A DNA stretch of 57,555 bases from JBDRKN01 sp043813955. Its GTDB lineage: Bacteria > Patescibacteriota > Patescibacteriia > Patescibacteriales > Patescibacteriaceae. Positions 50,568-57,555 of this stretch are shown piece by piece. The notes beneath the pieces were generated by a model, which saw only the letters and a list, made by a program, of their open reading frames with translations, had not been told where the DNA came from and did no database searches. Numbering within the stretch: the stretch's first letter is position 1; every line of letters starts with the position of its first letter. The position numbers and the translations under genes were made by a program. Location of the stretch: assembly GCA_043813955.1 (NCBI GenBank), contig JBDRKN010000017.1, positions 1-57,555 of the forward strand. The letters are read 5' to 3'.

Positions 50568-51359
50568 ATGAATTTAAGCATTGTTATTCTCAATTACAAA
50601 AGCAAAGGCATGACCTTGAACTGCATTAAATCAATCAAAGAAGCTGATTTATCTGGCTTGGAATATGAAATTATTGTTGTAGACAATAATTCACAGGACA
50701 ATATTGGAAAAATTCTTGATTGGCAGTATCCTGGAATCAGATTTATCCAGAATAAAAAAAATCTTGGAATGGGTGCTGGAAATAATATCGGTTTGATTAA
50801 AGCCAGGGGCGAATACGCAATAATTATGAATCCTGACACTTTGGTTTTTCCAGATACTTTTAAAAAGTTGTATGGTTTTATGGAATCTAATTTGCGAGTT
50901 GGCGTTGTGGGCCCTAAGCAATATAATCCAGATAAAACAATTCAGGATTCCTGCTATCGCTGGCATAATTTATTTACTCCTTTTTATCGCCGGACTCCTT
51001 TGGGCAAAACAAAATCTGGCCAGAAAGATTTAGCCAGATTCTTAATGAAAGATTTTGATAAAAATGTTCCTATGGATGTTAATTGGCTACTTGGCTCTTT
51101 TTTGTTTATAAGGTCATCTGCTTTGAAAAATGTTGGTTTGTTTGATGAGCGTTTTTTCCTATATTTTGAAGATACAGATTTTTGCCGCCGTTTTTGGGAA
51201 AAGAACTGGCGCGTAGTATATTATCCTGAAGCAGAGATTATTCATAACCATAACAGAGCCAGCGCTAAAATTCCTTTTTATAAATTTTTTACAGACAGAT
51301 TTAGCCGGGCGCATGTTGCCTCATGGCTTAAGTATTTAAAAAAATACAGGATGAAATAA
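50568..51359 (+). CDS. Glycosyltransferase family 2 protein
   Basis: GT-A enzyme, 263 residues: LSIVILNYKSKGMTLNCIKSI, VVDNNSQDNI, NKKNLGMGAGNNIGL, IMNPDTLV, WLLGSFLFIRSSAL, and FFLYFEDTDFCRRFWEKNW. These are the full GT2 set. Starts 4 bp after the previous gene and is the last gene of the glycan locus in this window. No flippase or polymerase (Wzx/Wzy, ABC) is present here. Confidence 0.92.
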   Translation: MNLSIVILNYKSKGMTLNCIKSIKEADLSGLEYEIIVVDNNSQDNIGKILDWQYPGIRFIQNKKNLGMGAGNNIGLIKARGEYAIIMNPDTLVFPDTFKKLYGFMESNLRVGVVGPKQYNPDKTIQDSCYRWHNLFTPFYRRTPLGKTKSGQKDLARFLMKDFDKNVPMDVNWLLGSFLFIRSSALKNVGLFDERFFLYFEDTDFCRRFWEKNWRVVYYPEAEIIHNHNRASAKIPFYKFFTDRFSRAHVASWLKYLKKYRMK

Positions 51360-51397
51360 ATGGGAAATCCTTATGCATATTAAGATTTTAAATTTTA

Positions 51398-51406
51398 TGC
51401 TATAAT
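51398..51406 (+). promoter_or_regulatory. Extended -10 promoter of hicBA
   Basis: TGCTATAAT, perfect TATAAT at 51401-51406, about 41 bp before the ATG at 51448. A repeat of ATGAATTAA (51420-51428 and 51431-51439) lies in the leader. Confidence 0.5.
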
Positions 51407-51447
51407 ATTAATAGTTTCATGAATTAAATGATGAATTAAATAAAAAT

Positions 51448-51771
51448 ATGCTAAATAAAATATTTCGTTTATTTTTTCCAGCTTTATCATCTGAAGAAAT
51501 AAAGAAAAAATATAATATTCCAGATACATTTCATTTGAAAATTAGAATGACTAATGATGGTTATTTTACTTTGGCTTGCGAAGAATTGCCCGGATTAATA
51601 ACAGAAGCTAATAATGGTAAAAAATTATTAGAAATGTTTAATGATGCAGTATTGACTTATTATAATGTTCCAAAAATAGAGGGAGACATAGTCCATGATC
51701 AAATGAACATTGATGGTTATGGCGCTTTTACCTTAAAAACTGAGCCAAGTACCGTATTTCAGGCTACTTAG
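51448..51771 (+). CDS. hicB: HicB-like antitoxin
   Basis: 107 residues. The HicB pattern, a degenerate RNase-H-like fold, is in HLKIRMTNDGYFTLACEELPGLITEANNGKKLLEMFNDAVLTYY (about 32-75). The usual C-terminal DNA-binding domain is missing or very short, so autoregulation may be weak. It is encoded before the toxin, the reverse of classic hicAB. 4-bp gap to the partner. Confidence 0.72.
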   Translation: MLNKIFRLFFPALSSEEIKKKYNIPDTFHLKIRMTNDGYFTLACEELPGLITEANNGKKLLEMFNDAVLTYYNVPKIEGDIVHDQMNIDGYGAFTLKTEPSTVFQAT

Positions 51772-51775
51772 TTAT

Positions 51776-52033
51776 ATGGGCAGAAAAGACTTTAATAGAA
51801 AACAATGTATAAAAGCTTTAAAAAAATTAGGATTTATAAAAAAGAATATTCGCAAAGGCAAGCATGATAAATTTATTCCTCCAGAAAATTTATTATTAAA
51901 AAAACAAGAAGGGCAACCTTCTTTTATTATGATCCCAAGAGGAAAAAATTTGCATTGTCAATTAGAAATTTTAAAAGAATTATGGGCTTTTGGCGGAGAT
52001 GAGTTAGTGGAAAAATTTTTAAAATATATTTAA
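51776..52033 (+). CDS. hicA: HicA-like mRNA interferase toxin
   Basis: 85 residues, double-stranded-RNA-binding-like fold: KQCIKALKKLGFIKKNIRKGKHDKFIPP then FIMIPRGKNLHCQLEILKELWAFGGDELVEKFL. The catalytic His of HicA lies in a G-x-H-x-K/H-F context, here GKHDKF (His about 29). A K-rich insertion (LLLKKQEGQP) lengthens it slightly relative to E. coli HicA (about 58 aa). The stop abuts that of murA on the other strand; no terminator hairpin is visible between them. Confidence 0.75.
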   Translation: MGRKDFNRKQCIKALKKLGFIKKNIRKGKHDKFIPPENLLLKKQEGQPSFIMIPRGKNLHCQLEILKELWAFGGDELVEKFLKYI

Positions 52034-53329
52034 CTAAAATCTTTTTATATCAGCTCCAAGCTTGCTTAAGCGTTTGACCAAATCTTCATAGCCTCGCTCA
52101 ATTGGATAGGCATTTCTTAATACAGAAGTACCTTTAGCTGCCAGCATGCATATTAATAAATTAATAGAGGGTCTTAGGGCTGGAGGAGAAATAATTTCCG
52201 CAGCTTTTAATTTGCTTGGGCCAGTGACTGTTACTCTATGCGGATCAAGAAGCATGATATTAGCTCCCAGGCGGTTTAATTCTGTATAATAAATAGCTCT
52301 TACTTCATATACCCAGTCATGTACAAGAGTTGTTCCCTTTGCCTGCGTTAGAATCGGAATAAATAATGGAAGATTATCAATATTAATTCCTGGATATGGC
52401 TGAGGATGTATTTTATCAGGAAGCGCTTTTAATTCTGAGGGTATTAATTTAATATCTACTAAATTAAATTTATGATTCTTAGATTTATACTGCTTACTTA
52501 ATTTAAATTTCTGGCCCATGATTCTTAATTTTTCCAGCTCTAATCTTAAAAAGTCAATTGGACAATGAGTAATTGTTAAAGGAGATTTGGTAGTTATGGC
52601 TAAAGAAATAAAGGCCATTGATTCAATAGGGTCTGGCATTATTGAGTAAATAACTGGCTTTAGTTTTTTAACACCTTTTATTTTTAAAGTCTTAGTTCCA
52701 ATGCCTTCTATCTTAGCTCCGGCTGATTTTAAAAAATAGCAAAGATCCTGCACCATGTAATTAGAAGAAGCTAAGTGTATTTCTGTAATTCCTGGGATAA
52801 ATAAAGCAGCCATTAAGCTGTTTTCTGTAGCAGTATCCCCGGATTCATACATAGTAAAGATAGACGCTTTTTTATATTGTGTATTAATCTGATATTCTTT
52901 TTTGCTTTCCTTGACTTTGATGCCAAGATGCTCTAAAGCAATCAAATATGGATTTACAGTTCGTTTTCCCAAAGTGCAGCCTCCTGCTTTTGGAAGTTTA
53001 AAGTTTTTAAACACAGAGGATAATGCGCCCATTAATAATAGGGCAGAGCGGGTCTGGCAAAATGATTTTTTATTTAAATTGTTTAGATTAATTTTTTTGT
53101 TATTAATAATCTCCAGCTTATGATCGCTTATCCAATTAACCTCAATCCCAATAGATTGCAGGATTTCAATAATTCTCTTGACTTCTTCAATAATCGGAAC
53201 ATTATCTAAAACAGTCTTGCCTTTGATCATTGTTGTAGCGCAAAGAATAGCTACAGTAGAATTCTTAGTAGAATTGGTTTTGATTGTTCCTTTTAGCTTT
53301 TTGTTGCCTTGTATAATAAATTTAGACAT
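52034..53329 (-). CDS. murA: UDP-N-acetylglucosamine 1-carboxyvinyltransferase
   Basis: First committed step of peptidoglycan synthesis (PEP to UDP-GlcNAc). 431 residues, EPT fold. Substrate-binding Lys22-Asn23 occur in TNSTKNSTVA; the fosfomycin-sensitive active Cys118 is in GGCTLGKRTV; YPGINIDNLPLF holds the general-base Asp region; EVRAIYYTELNRLGANI is the usual E-x-R-F block. The sequence is divergent (TNSTKN instead of SGAKN), so it might be a MurA paralogue, but all catalytic residues are kept. Ends tail-to-tail with hicA with no gap. Confidence 0.88.
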   Translation of the reverse strand: MSKFIIQGNKKLKGTIKTNSTKNSTVAILCATTMIKGKTVLDNVPIIEEVKRIIEILQSIGIEVNWISDHKLEIINNKKINLNNLNKKSFCQTRSALLLMGALSSVFKNFKLPKAGGCTLGKRTVNPYLIALEHLGIKVKESKKEYQINTQYKKASIFTMYESGDTATENSLMAALFIPGITEIHLASSNYMVQDLCYFLKSAGAKIEGIGTKTLKIKGVKKLKPVIYSIMPDPIESMAFISLAITTKSPLTITHCPIDFLRLELEKLRIMGQKFKLSKQYKSKNHKFNLVDIKLIPSELKALPDKIHPQPYPGINIDNLPLFIPILTQAKGTTLVHDWVYEVRAIYYTELNRLGANIMLLDPHRVTVTGPSKLKAAEIISPPALRPSINLLICMLAAKGTSVLRNAYPIERGYEDLVKRLSKLGADIKRF

Positions 53330-53523
53330 ATGAACTGTTATAATTTAACTATTTTTATTATAATTAAACTAAACGTTTTTAGCAATGATACTATAACTAT
53401 ATATGAAGTCAAGCTCTCGCATTAAAGTAGGCAATAGGAAGGGTAATCCTGGCTTTCGAACACAGGCTGTTTTTCGATGCCAAAGCCAGATAAAGGCTGT
53501 ACGTCTGAAAAGCAGAATAAAAA

Positions 53524-53545
53524 AAGCCGGAGGTTAGCCCGGCTT
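53524..53545 (-). terminator. Terminator of the 53534 gene
   Basis: On the minus strand AAGCCGG (53545-53539), 8-nt loop, CCGGCTT (53530-53524), then TTTTT. The stop codon of the gene lies in the loop. It also sits where a plus-strand transcript would come, but without a good T-run there. Confidence 0.75.
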
Positions 53546-53908
53546 GCTAGTTATTTTTTCCAAAGCTCTTTTGGTTTGCTCTTTGGATCTTTTAATTTTT
53601 CTTTTCAATCCTTTGTTCAGATCAGGCAAATACGTCTTTTGTCTGATTTTTCCATAGAGTCCTTGCTTGGAAAAAATTCTAAATTTGAATTCTGGCATTT
53701 GAGATTGGCTTTCTTTAAGGCAGACAATGAAATTATAGTCAGGACAGCAGAATAGATTTGCTGTTCTTTCTTTTTTATTGCTGTCCTCTACAATTATATT
53801 TGCGCAGCAATCTTCTTCTGAGCAAATTTGCGGCATTCTGGCAATAGCATCATTGCTAAATTTGCCAATAGGCTCTACATACCATGTGGTTTTTTTGTTT
53901 TGGATCAT
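53534..53908 (-). CDS. Hypothetical Cys-containing protein
   Basis: 124 residues: TWYVEPIGKFSNDAIARMPQICSEEDCC, CCPDYNFIVCLKES and a strongly basic C-terminus (NKGLKRKIKRSKEQTKRALEKI). The six Cys and the basic tail suggest a metal-binding or nucleic-acid-binding protein, but I recognise no family. AAAGGA lies about 7 nt before the ATG. It is 27 bp downstream of topA on the same strand and closes that transcript with a terminator. Confidence 0.65.
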   Translation of the reverse strand: MIQNKKTTWYVEPIGKFSNDAIARMPQICSEEDCCANIIVEDSNKKERTANLFCCPDYNFIVCLKESQSQMPEFKFRIFSKQGLYGKIRQKTYLPDLNKGLKRKIKRSKEQTKRALEKITSKPG

Positions 53909-53935
53909 GATAAATCCTTTTGAATTTATAAAAAA

Positions 53936-56149
53936 CTATTTTGTATAATTACATTCTTTATTACTGCACTTAGAGCCTTCTTTTACTTCTACTAAGAGGC
54001 TTTTACATTCTGGACATTTTTCACCAGTCGGCTTGCTCCAATATGCGTTCTTGCATTCAGGATAATCATTGCAGGCATAAAAGATTCCTCTTTTGCTTCT
54101 TTTTTGAACAATTTCTCCTTTATTGCATTTAGGGCAGGTTATGCCAGTGCCATGATTGTTTTCTTCTATGTTTTTAATATTCTTACACTTTGGATATCCA
54201 GTGCATGCAAGAAACGGGCCGTATTTCCCAACCTTGATCGCCATTGGCTCATTGCATTTTTCGCAAATTTCATTTTTGTATTTTTTATTAAGCTCTTCAA
54301 TTTCTTTATTATCATCTTTGCCGTCCTTGTCCCTGTCAGTACCAGGAACAGATTTAATATTTTTGCAGTTTGGAAAAGCTGAGCAAGCTAAGAACTTGCC
54401 ATAACGGCCCATTTTAACAATCATTTTTGCGCCGCATTTGTCACAGACTTCGTCTGTTTTTTCTTCAGGCATAATATCTTTTTTATTTACTTCTTTATAT
54501 TTCTCAGTTAGATTTTTATGAAATGGCTCATAGAATTCCCGTATAACAGGCTGCCATTCTGTTTTGCCGTCAGCTATATCATCTAAATCATTTTCCATTT
54601 TAGCAGTAAATTCCAGATCAACAATTTTTGGAAAATGCTTTGTTAGCAGATCAATAACCACAAAGGCAATATCATTTGGCTTAAGGCGCTTATCTTCGTC
54701 GCGATCTACATAATTTCTAGCCTCAATGGTTGCAATAGTGGGAGCATAAGTGGAAGGCCTGCCAATTTCGTGCTTTTCCAGCTCTTTAACTAAAGTAGCG
54801 TCGCTGTATCTAGCTGGAGGTTTTGTAAAATGCTGTTCTGGCTTTAATTCAATTAAATTTAATTTATCTTTAACATCTACTTCTGGAAGTTCAAGCTCTT
54901 TGCTGTTAGTTGGATAGATTTTCAAATAGCCGTCAAACTTTAAAATCTGACCGCTGGCCTTGAATTGATATTTTTTGGCATTAATTAAAATATCTGTATT
55001 ATCTAGTATAGCATTAGGCATCTGGCTGGCAAGGCTTCTCTGCCAGATTAATCTGTAAAGCCTGTATTCTTGAGGACTTATTTTATTTTTAATCGTTTCT
55101 GGATTAAGGCTTGCATCAGTCGGCCTTATACCCTCATGAGCTTCCTGTGCTCCCTTAGCTTTTATTTTAAAGCGGTTAGGAGTTTTTAAGCAATACTTGT
55201 CTCCAAGAGTTTTTTGTAAATAATCCTTAGCTGATTTTAAGAACTGTTCGCTTAAATTAAGAGAATCAGTCCTCATATATGTAATATATCCTGATTCATA
55301 AAGCCTTTGCGCTAGCATCATTGTCTGTTTTGCGCTATAGCCGAGCCTTGTATTAGCAGTTTGTTGCAAAGTAGAGGTTTTAAAAGGAGTAGGGGCTTTT
55401 TTCTGGGTTTCTTTTCTCTCAACATCTTTGACGACAAAATCAGCTCCTTCTAAGTCTTTAACAATCTTCTCAGACTTTTTTTTGTCATTAATTTCAAACT
55501 TATCCAGCTTCTTGTCATTTATTTTTTCCAATTCAGCAGTTAATGTTTTCTTATTCTTAGTTTCCAGATCAGCATCAATAGTCCAGTATTCTTCTGGCTT
55601 AAAGTTTTCAATTTCCCTTTCGCGATCTACAACTAATCTTACTGCTACTGATTGCACGCGTCCTGCTGAAAGCCCTTTGGCCACCTTTTTCCATAGAAAA
55701 GGGGAGAGCTCATATCCTACCAATCTATCAAGAACGCGCCTTGCCTGCTGGGCATCAACCAGCTTATGATCAAGCTTTCTTGGCTTTTCCAAAGCTTTTG
55801 TAATAGCATTCTTTGTAATTTCATGAAATACAATTCTATCTGTCTTTTTTTCATTTATTTTCAAAGCATGAATTAAATGCCAGGCAATAGCTTCTCCTTC
55901 GCGGTCTTCATCAGTAGCCAAGATGGTTTGTTCAGTTTTTTTAGCAAGATCTTTTAATTTGCTTATAGTCTTTCTTGCCTTAACAGGTATTACATATTTT
56001 GGCTCAAAATTATTTTCAACATCCACGCCTAAAACAGACTTGGGCAAGTCTCTGATATGGCCGAATGAAGATTCTATCTGATATTCTGAGCCTAAGAATT
56101 TTTTAATAGTCTTAGCCTTGGTTGGCGATTCAACAATTATGAGTTTCAT
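53936..56149 (-). CDS. topA: DNA topoisomerase I
   Basis: Type IA enzyme that relaxes negative supercoils. Toprim start IIVESPTKAKTIKKFLG (3-19) and ATDEDREGEAIAWHL near 100; active-site Tyr291 in YITYMRTDS; RPTDASLNP and HEIGRPSTYAPTI follow. The C-terminus (about 575-737) has three to four zinc ribbons (CDKCGAKM...CSAFPNC, CEKCNEPM...CTGYPKC, CPKCNKGE...CNDYPEC, CPECKSLL...C). 737 residues. dprA lies 59 bp upstream in the usual dprA-topA order. Confidence 0.97.
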   Translation of the reverse strand: MKLIIVESPTKAKTIKKFLGSEYQIESSFGHIRDLPKSVLGVDVENNFEPKYVIPVKARKTISKLKDLAKKTEQTILATDEDREGEAIAWHLIHALKINEKKTDRIVFHEITKNAITKALEKPRKLDHKLVDAQQARRVLDRLVGYELSPFLWKKVAKGLSAGRVQSVAVRLVVDREREIENFKPEEYWTIDADLETKNKKTLTAELEKINDKKLDKFEINDKKKSEKIVKDLEGADFVVKDVERKETQKKAPTPFKTSTLQQTANTRLGYSAKQTMMLAQRLYESGYITYMRTDSLNLSEQFLKSAKDYLQKTLGDKYCLKTPNRFKIKAKGAQEAHEGIRPTDASLNPETIKNKISPQEYRLYRLIWQRSLASQMPNAILDNTDILINAKKYQFKASGQILKFDGYLKIYPTNSKELELPEVDVKDKLNLIELKPEQHFTKPPARYSDATLVKELEKHEIGRPSTYAPTIATIEARNYVDRDEDKRLKPNDIAFVVIDLLTKHFPKIVDLEFTAKMENDLDDIADGKTEWQPVIREFYEPFHKNLTEKYKEVNKKDIMPEEKTDEVCDKCGAKMIVKMGRYGKFLACSAFPNCKNIKSVPGTDRDKDGKDDNKEIEELNKKYKNEICEKCNEPMAIKVGKYGPFLACTGYPKCKNIKNIEENNHGTGITCPKCNKGEIVQKRSKRGIFYACNDYPECKNAYWSKPTGEKCPECKSLLVEVKEGSKCSNKECNYTK

Positions 56150-56208
56150 AATAGAATTTTGTTTATAAATTTAGTGTAATGTTTATATCAAGTTTTGGCA
56201 AGATAAAG

Positions 56209-56877
56209 TTAATTAATAGTTAAATTTAAAGTTTCTAAAATATCGTCTATGCTTGTTACAGGCCTGGCTCCCATTTTGATCAAGTTATTTGTTCCCTTAG
56301 AAGTTGAAGAATCAATTCTCCCAGGTATTGCCATGACTTCTCTATTCTGTTCAAGAGCATATCTGGCAGTAATCAAACTGCCTGAGCGCTCTGCGGCTTC
56401 AATAACCAGGGTGCCGAGAGACATTCCGGAAATAATTCTGTTTCGCATTGGAAAATGGTATTTTTGAGCTCCTGTTCCAGGCGCGTATTCTGAAATTAAA
56501 CATCCGTTATTGGCAATAATTTGATGCGCCAGCTGAAGATTTTCTGATGGGTATATATTGTAGTCATCTAAGCCTGATCCTAATACTGCAATTGTCTTGC
56601 CATGATAATCAAGGGCAGTCTGGTGGGCTAGGGCATCTAATCCAAATGCCAGTCCGCTCACAATAGTAATGCCTAATTTTGACAGTTCGCTGACTAATTT
56701 TCTAATTACTTGGTGGCCGTATGGGCTGTGTTTGCGCGAACCTACTACAGCTAATGTGAATTTGGTCAATTGCGGATTTAAAATGCCCCGGCAGTATAGT
56801 ATATGGGGCGGATCATGGATTTGTTTAAGCAAAGCAGGATAATTGCTGTCATTGAATTTTATAACCCCATCATTCAT
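56209..56877 (-). CDS. dprA: DNA processing protein DprA, core domain only
   Basis: Loads RecA on incoming single-stranded DNA during transformation. The Rossmann-like core is clear: YPALLKQIHDPPHILYCRG, VVGSRKHSPYG, IVSGLAFGLDALAHQTAL, VLGSGLDDYNIYP, SEYAPGT, FPMRNRIISGMSLGTLVIEA, and SGSLITARYALEQNREVMAIPG. At 222 residues it lacks both the N-terminal SAM-type domain and the C-terminal winged helix. The start codon lies 1 nt beyond the end of tRNA-Ile, so the missing N-terminus cannot be upstream in frame. A short functional form or a truncated one are both possible. Confidence 0.9.
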   Translation of the reverse strand: MNDGVIKFNDSNYPALLKQIHDPPHILYCRGILNPQLTKFTLAVVGSRKHSPYGHQVIRKLVSELSKLGITIVSGLAFGLDALAHQTALDYHGKTIAVLGSGLDDYNIYPSENLQLAHQIIANNGCLISEYAPGTGAQKYHFPMRNRIISGMSLGTLVIEAAERSGSLITARYALEQNREVMAIPGRIDSSTSKGTNNLIKMGARPVTSIDDILETLNLTIN

Positions 56878-56878
56878 G

Positions 56879-56952
56879 TGCGCCTGGATGGACTTGAACC
56901 ATCGACCCCCGCGTTATAAGCGCGGTGCTCTGACCAGCTGAGCTACAGGCGC
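56879..56952 (-). tRNA. tRNA-Ile (anticodon TAT)
   Basis: Cloverleaf: acceptor GCGCCTG/CAGGCGC, anticodon stem CCGCG/CGCGG, loop CTTATAA giving anticodon TAT, T-loop TTCAAGT, discriminator A. It should read AUA directly through UAU, instead of the usual lysidine-modified CAU tRNA. No encoded CCA. Confidence 0.95.
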
Positions 56953-56959
56953 AGAAAAG

Positions 56960-57033
56960 TGGACGATACTGGATTTGAACCAGTTACCTCTGCGATGTCA
57001 ACGCAGCGCTCTAACCAACTGAGCTAATCGTCC
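56960..57033 (-). tRNA. tRNA-Val (anticodon GAC)
   Basis: Cloverleaf: acceptor GGACGAT/ATCGTCC, anticodon stem CTGCG/CGCAG with loop TTGACAT (GAC), T-loop TTCAAAT, discriminator A at 56960. It is 7 bp upstream of tRNA-Ile on the same strand, so they are co-transcribed with dprA. Complements the CAC valine tRNA at 31803. Confidence 0.97.
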
Positions 57034-57110
57034 GAATGATAATAACATAACATTATCTTTTAATTTTGGCAAGATTAACAAAAAGGGCAATCAATACAAG
57101 ATGGAACAAG

Positions 57111-57555
57111 CTATAATGATTTTTCCAGATAGGTTAGCGGAGAATCAAAGATTTCTGGCGAGGAAAATCTGACGCAAAATTCACTCACGTATTCTGGCAG
57201 ATATTCTGGGGTAACATGATGGTACATTCTACGGATAAAAGTACGCAAATTGCCGAATAATCCCTCAATCTCAGAAGTCAAACCAAATTCCCATTTTCTG
57301 TGTATATCCTTTTTGTGCCTGATCTGCCACCAGTTGTCAATACCTCTGTAAATGCCAGCCCCGTCTGTTTGCAATTGAGTTTTAGGCTGGATGAACTGAA
57401 AGAGAAAATTAGCCGCCTCACTCCTGTTAACTGAATTTTTTAATATAATCTGATGAGCTAGTTTTTTTGATCCAACCTGCTTGGCCATAATAAGGGATAG
57501 TTTTTTGAAATATGCTTCATCCATTTGCACCTGACCGGCTAAAATAGGCTCAAAA
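57111..57555 (-). mobile_element. ISXO2/IS1595-like transposase, 3' part (runs off the window)
   Basis: The reading frame is open to the right edge (FEPILAGQVQMDEAYF at the visible start), so the N-terminal zinc-ribbon part lies outside the window. It has the DDE-type ISXO2 domain: first Asp in QMDEAYF, second in LQTDGAGIYRGI, and Glu in TSEIEGLFGNLRTFIRRMYH. The C-terminus is normal and has a stop at 57111. I see no clear terminal inverted repeat in 57034-57110, but without the other end the element limits cannot be set. Confidence 0.85.

Noticed and set aside
53403..53537. 44-residue, very basic plus-strand frame (MKSSSRIKVGNRKGNPGFR...)
   Set aside because: No SD, runs into the terminator of the convergent gene, and composition alone is weak support. 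It might be real if conserved in relatives, but I cannot support it here.

Overview
The window is an AT-rich, gene-dense bacterial chromosome segment that reads like a Candidate Phyla Radiation (Patescibacteria) genome, most likely of the parcubacterial type. The reasons are: very short spacers and many ATGA/TAATG overlaps; genes that mostly start without a Shine-Dalgarno sequence just after 'TATG'; tRNAs without encoded CCA; a small Cys-rich VirB2/TrbC-like membrane protein; an RNHCP zinc protein; a small 'WICVDKEWVKHGNP' protein; a CDP-archaeol-synthase-family enzyme beside PgsA and PgpA; and an unusual tRNA-Ile(UAU). UGA is used as a stop, so the code is standard (table 11). The assignment to phylum is an inference from gene content.

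Layout. (1) 1-2543: LysM/M23 peptidoglycan hydrolase, small membrane proteins, tRNA-Ala. (2) 2544-6710, accessory: a GC-rich, multi-helix RNA candidate of about 360 nt ending in an intrinsic terminator; an MjaI-like restriction-modification operon whose methyltransferase carries an SNase-like tail; an isolated squalene/phytoene-synthase-like gene with its own promoter, strong SD and terminator; small proteins of CPR type. (3) 6788-14275: AbiEi/AbiEii pair, polA, murD, a hypothetical gene with a structured upstream region, and a Fic protein preceded by three phased 8-bp repeats. (4) 14470-31876, housekeeping: DEDDh exonuclease, ruvB, queA, a RelB-YafQ pair, infB-rbfA-nrnA, metG, cvpA, tatD, a pilin-like protein, lepA, recJ, rnhA overlapping tRNA-Val(CAC). 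(5) 31910-36376: DUF4143 ATPase, pyrE, a compact phospholipid operon (CarS-like, pgsA, pgpA) and rnpB. (6) 36394-51359: surface polysaccharide locus with an initiating sugar-phosphate transferase, two GT4 and four GT2 glycosyltransferases, a complete dTDP-L-rhamnose set (rfbA, B, C, D) and anchored hypothetical proteins; asnS and a small membrane gene lie antisense inside it. (7) 51448-57555: HicB/HicA pair, murA, topA, a short dprA, tRNA-Ile(UAU) and tRNA-Val(GAC), and the 3' part of an ISXO2/IS1595-like transposase cut by the window edge.

How it works together. Most genes serve replication/repair, translation and the cell envelope (MurA and MurD, M23 hydrolase, PG lipid headgroup synthesis, rhamnose-containing glycan). 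Interspersed are at least five defence/toxin modules: MjaI-like RM, AbiE, Fic, RelB-YafQ and HicBA. The most unusual material is non-coding: the RNA candidate at about 2551-2897, the long hairpin with CU-rich loops at 12876-13016, and several promoter-proximal repeat sets. No CRISPR array, rRNA gene or replication origin was seen.
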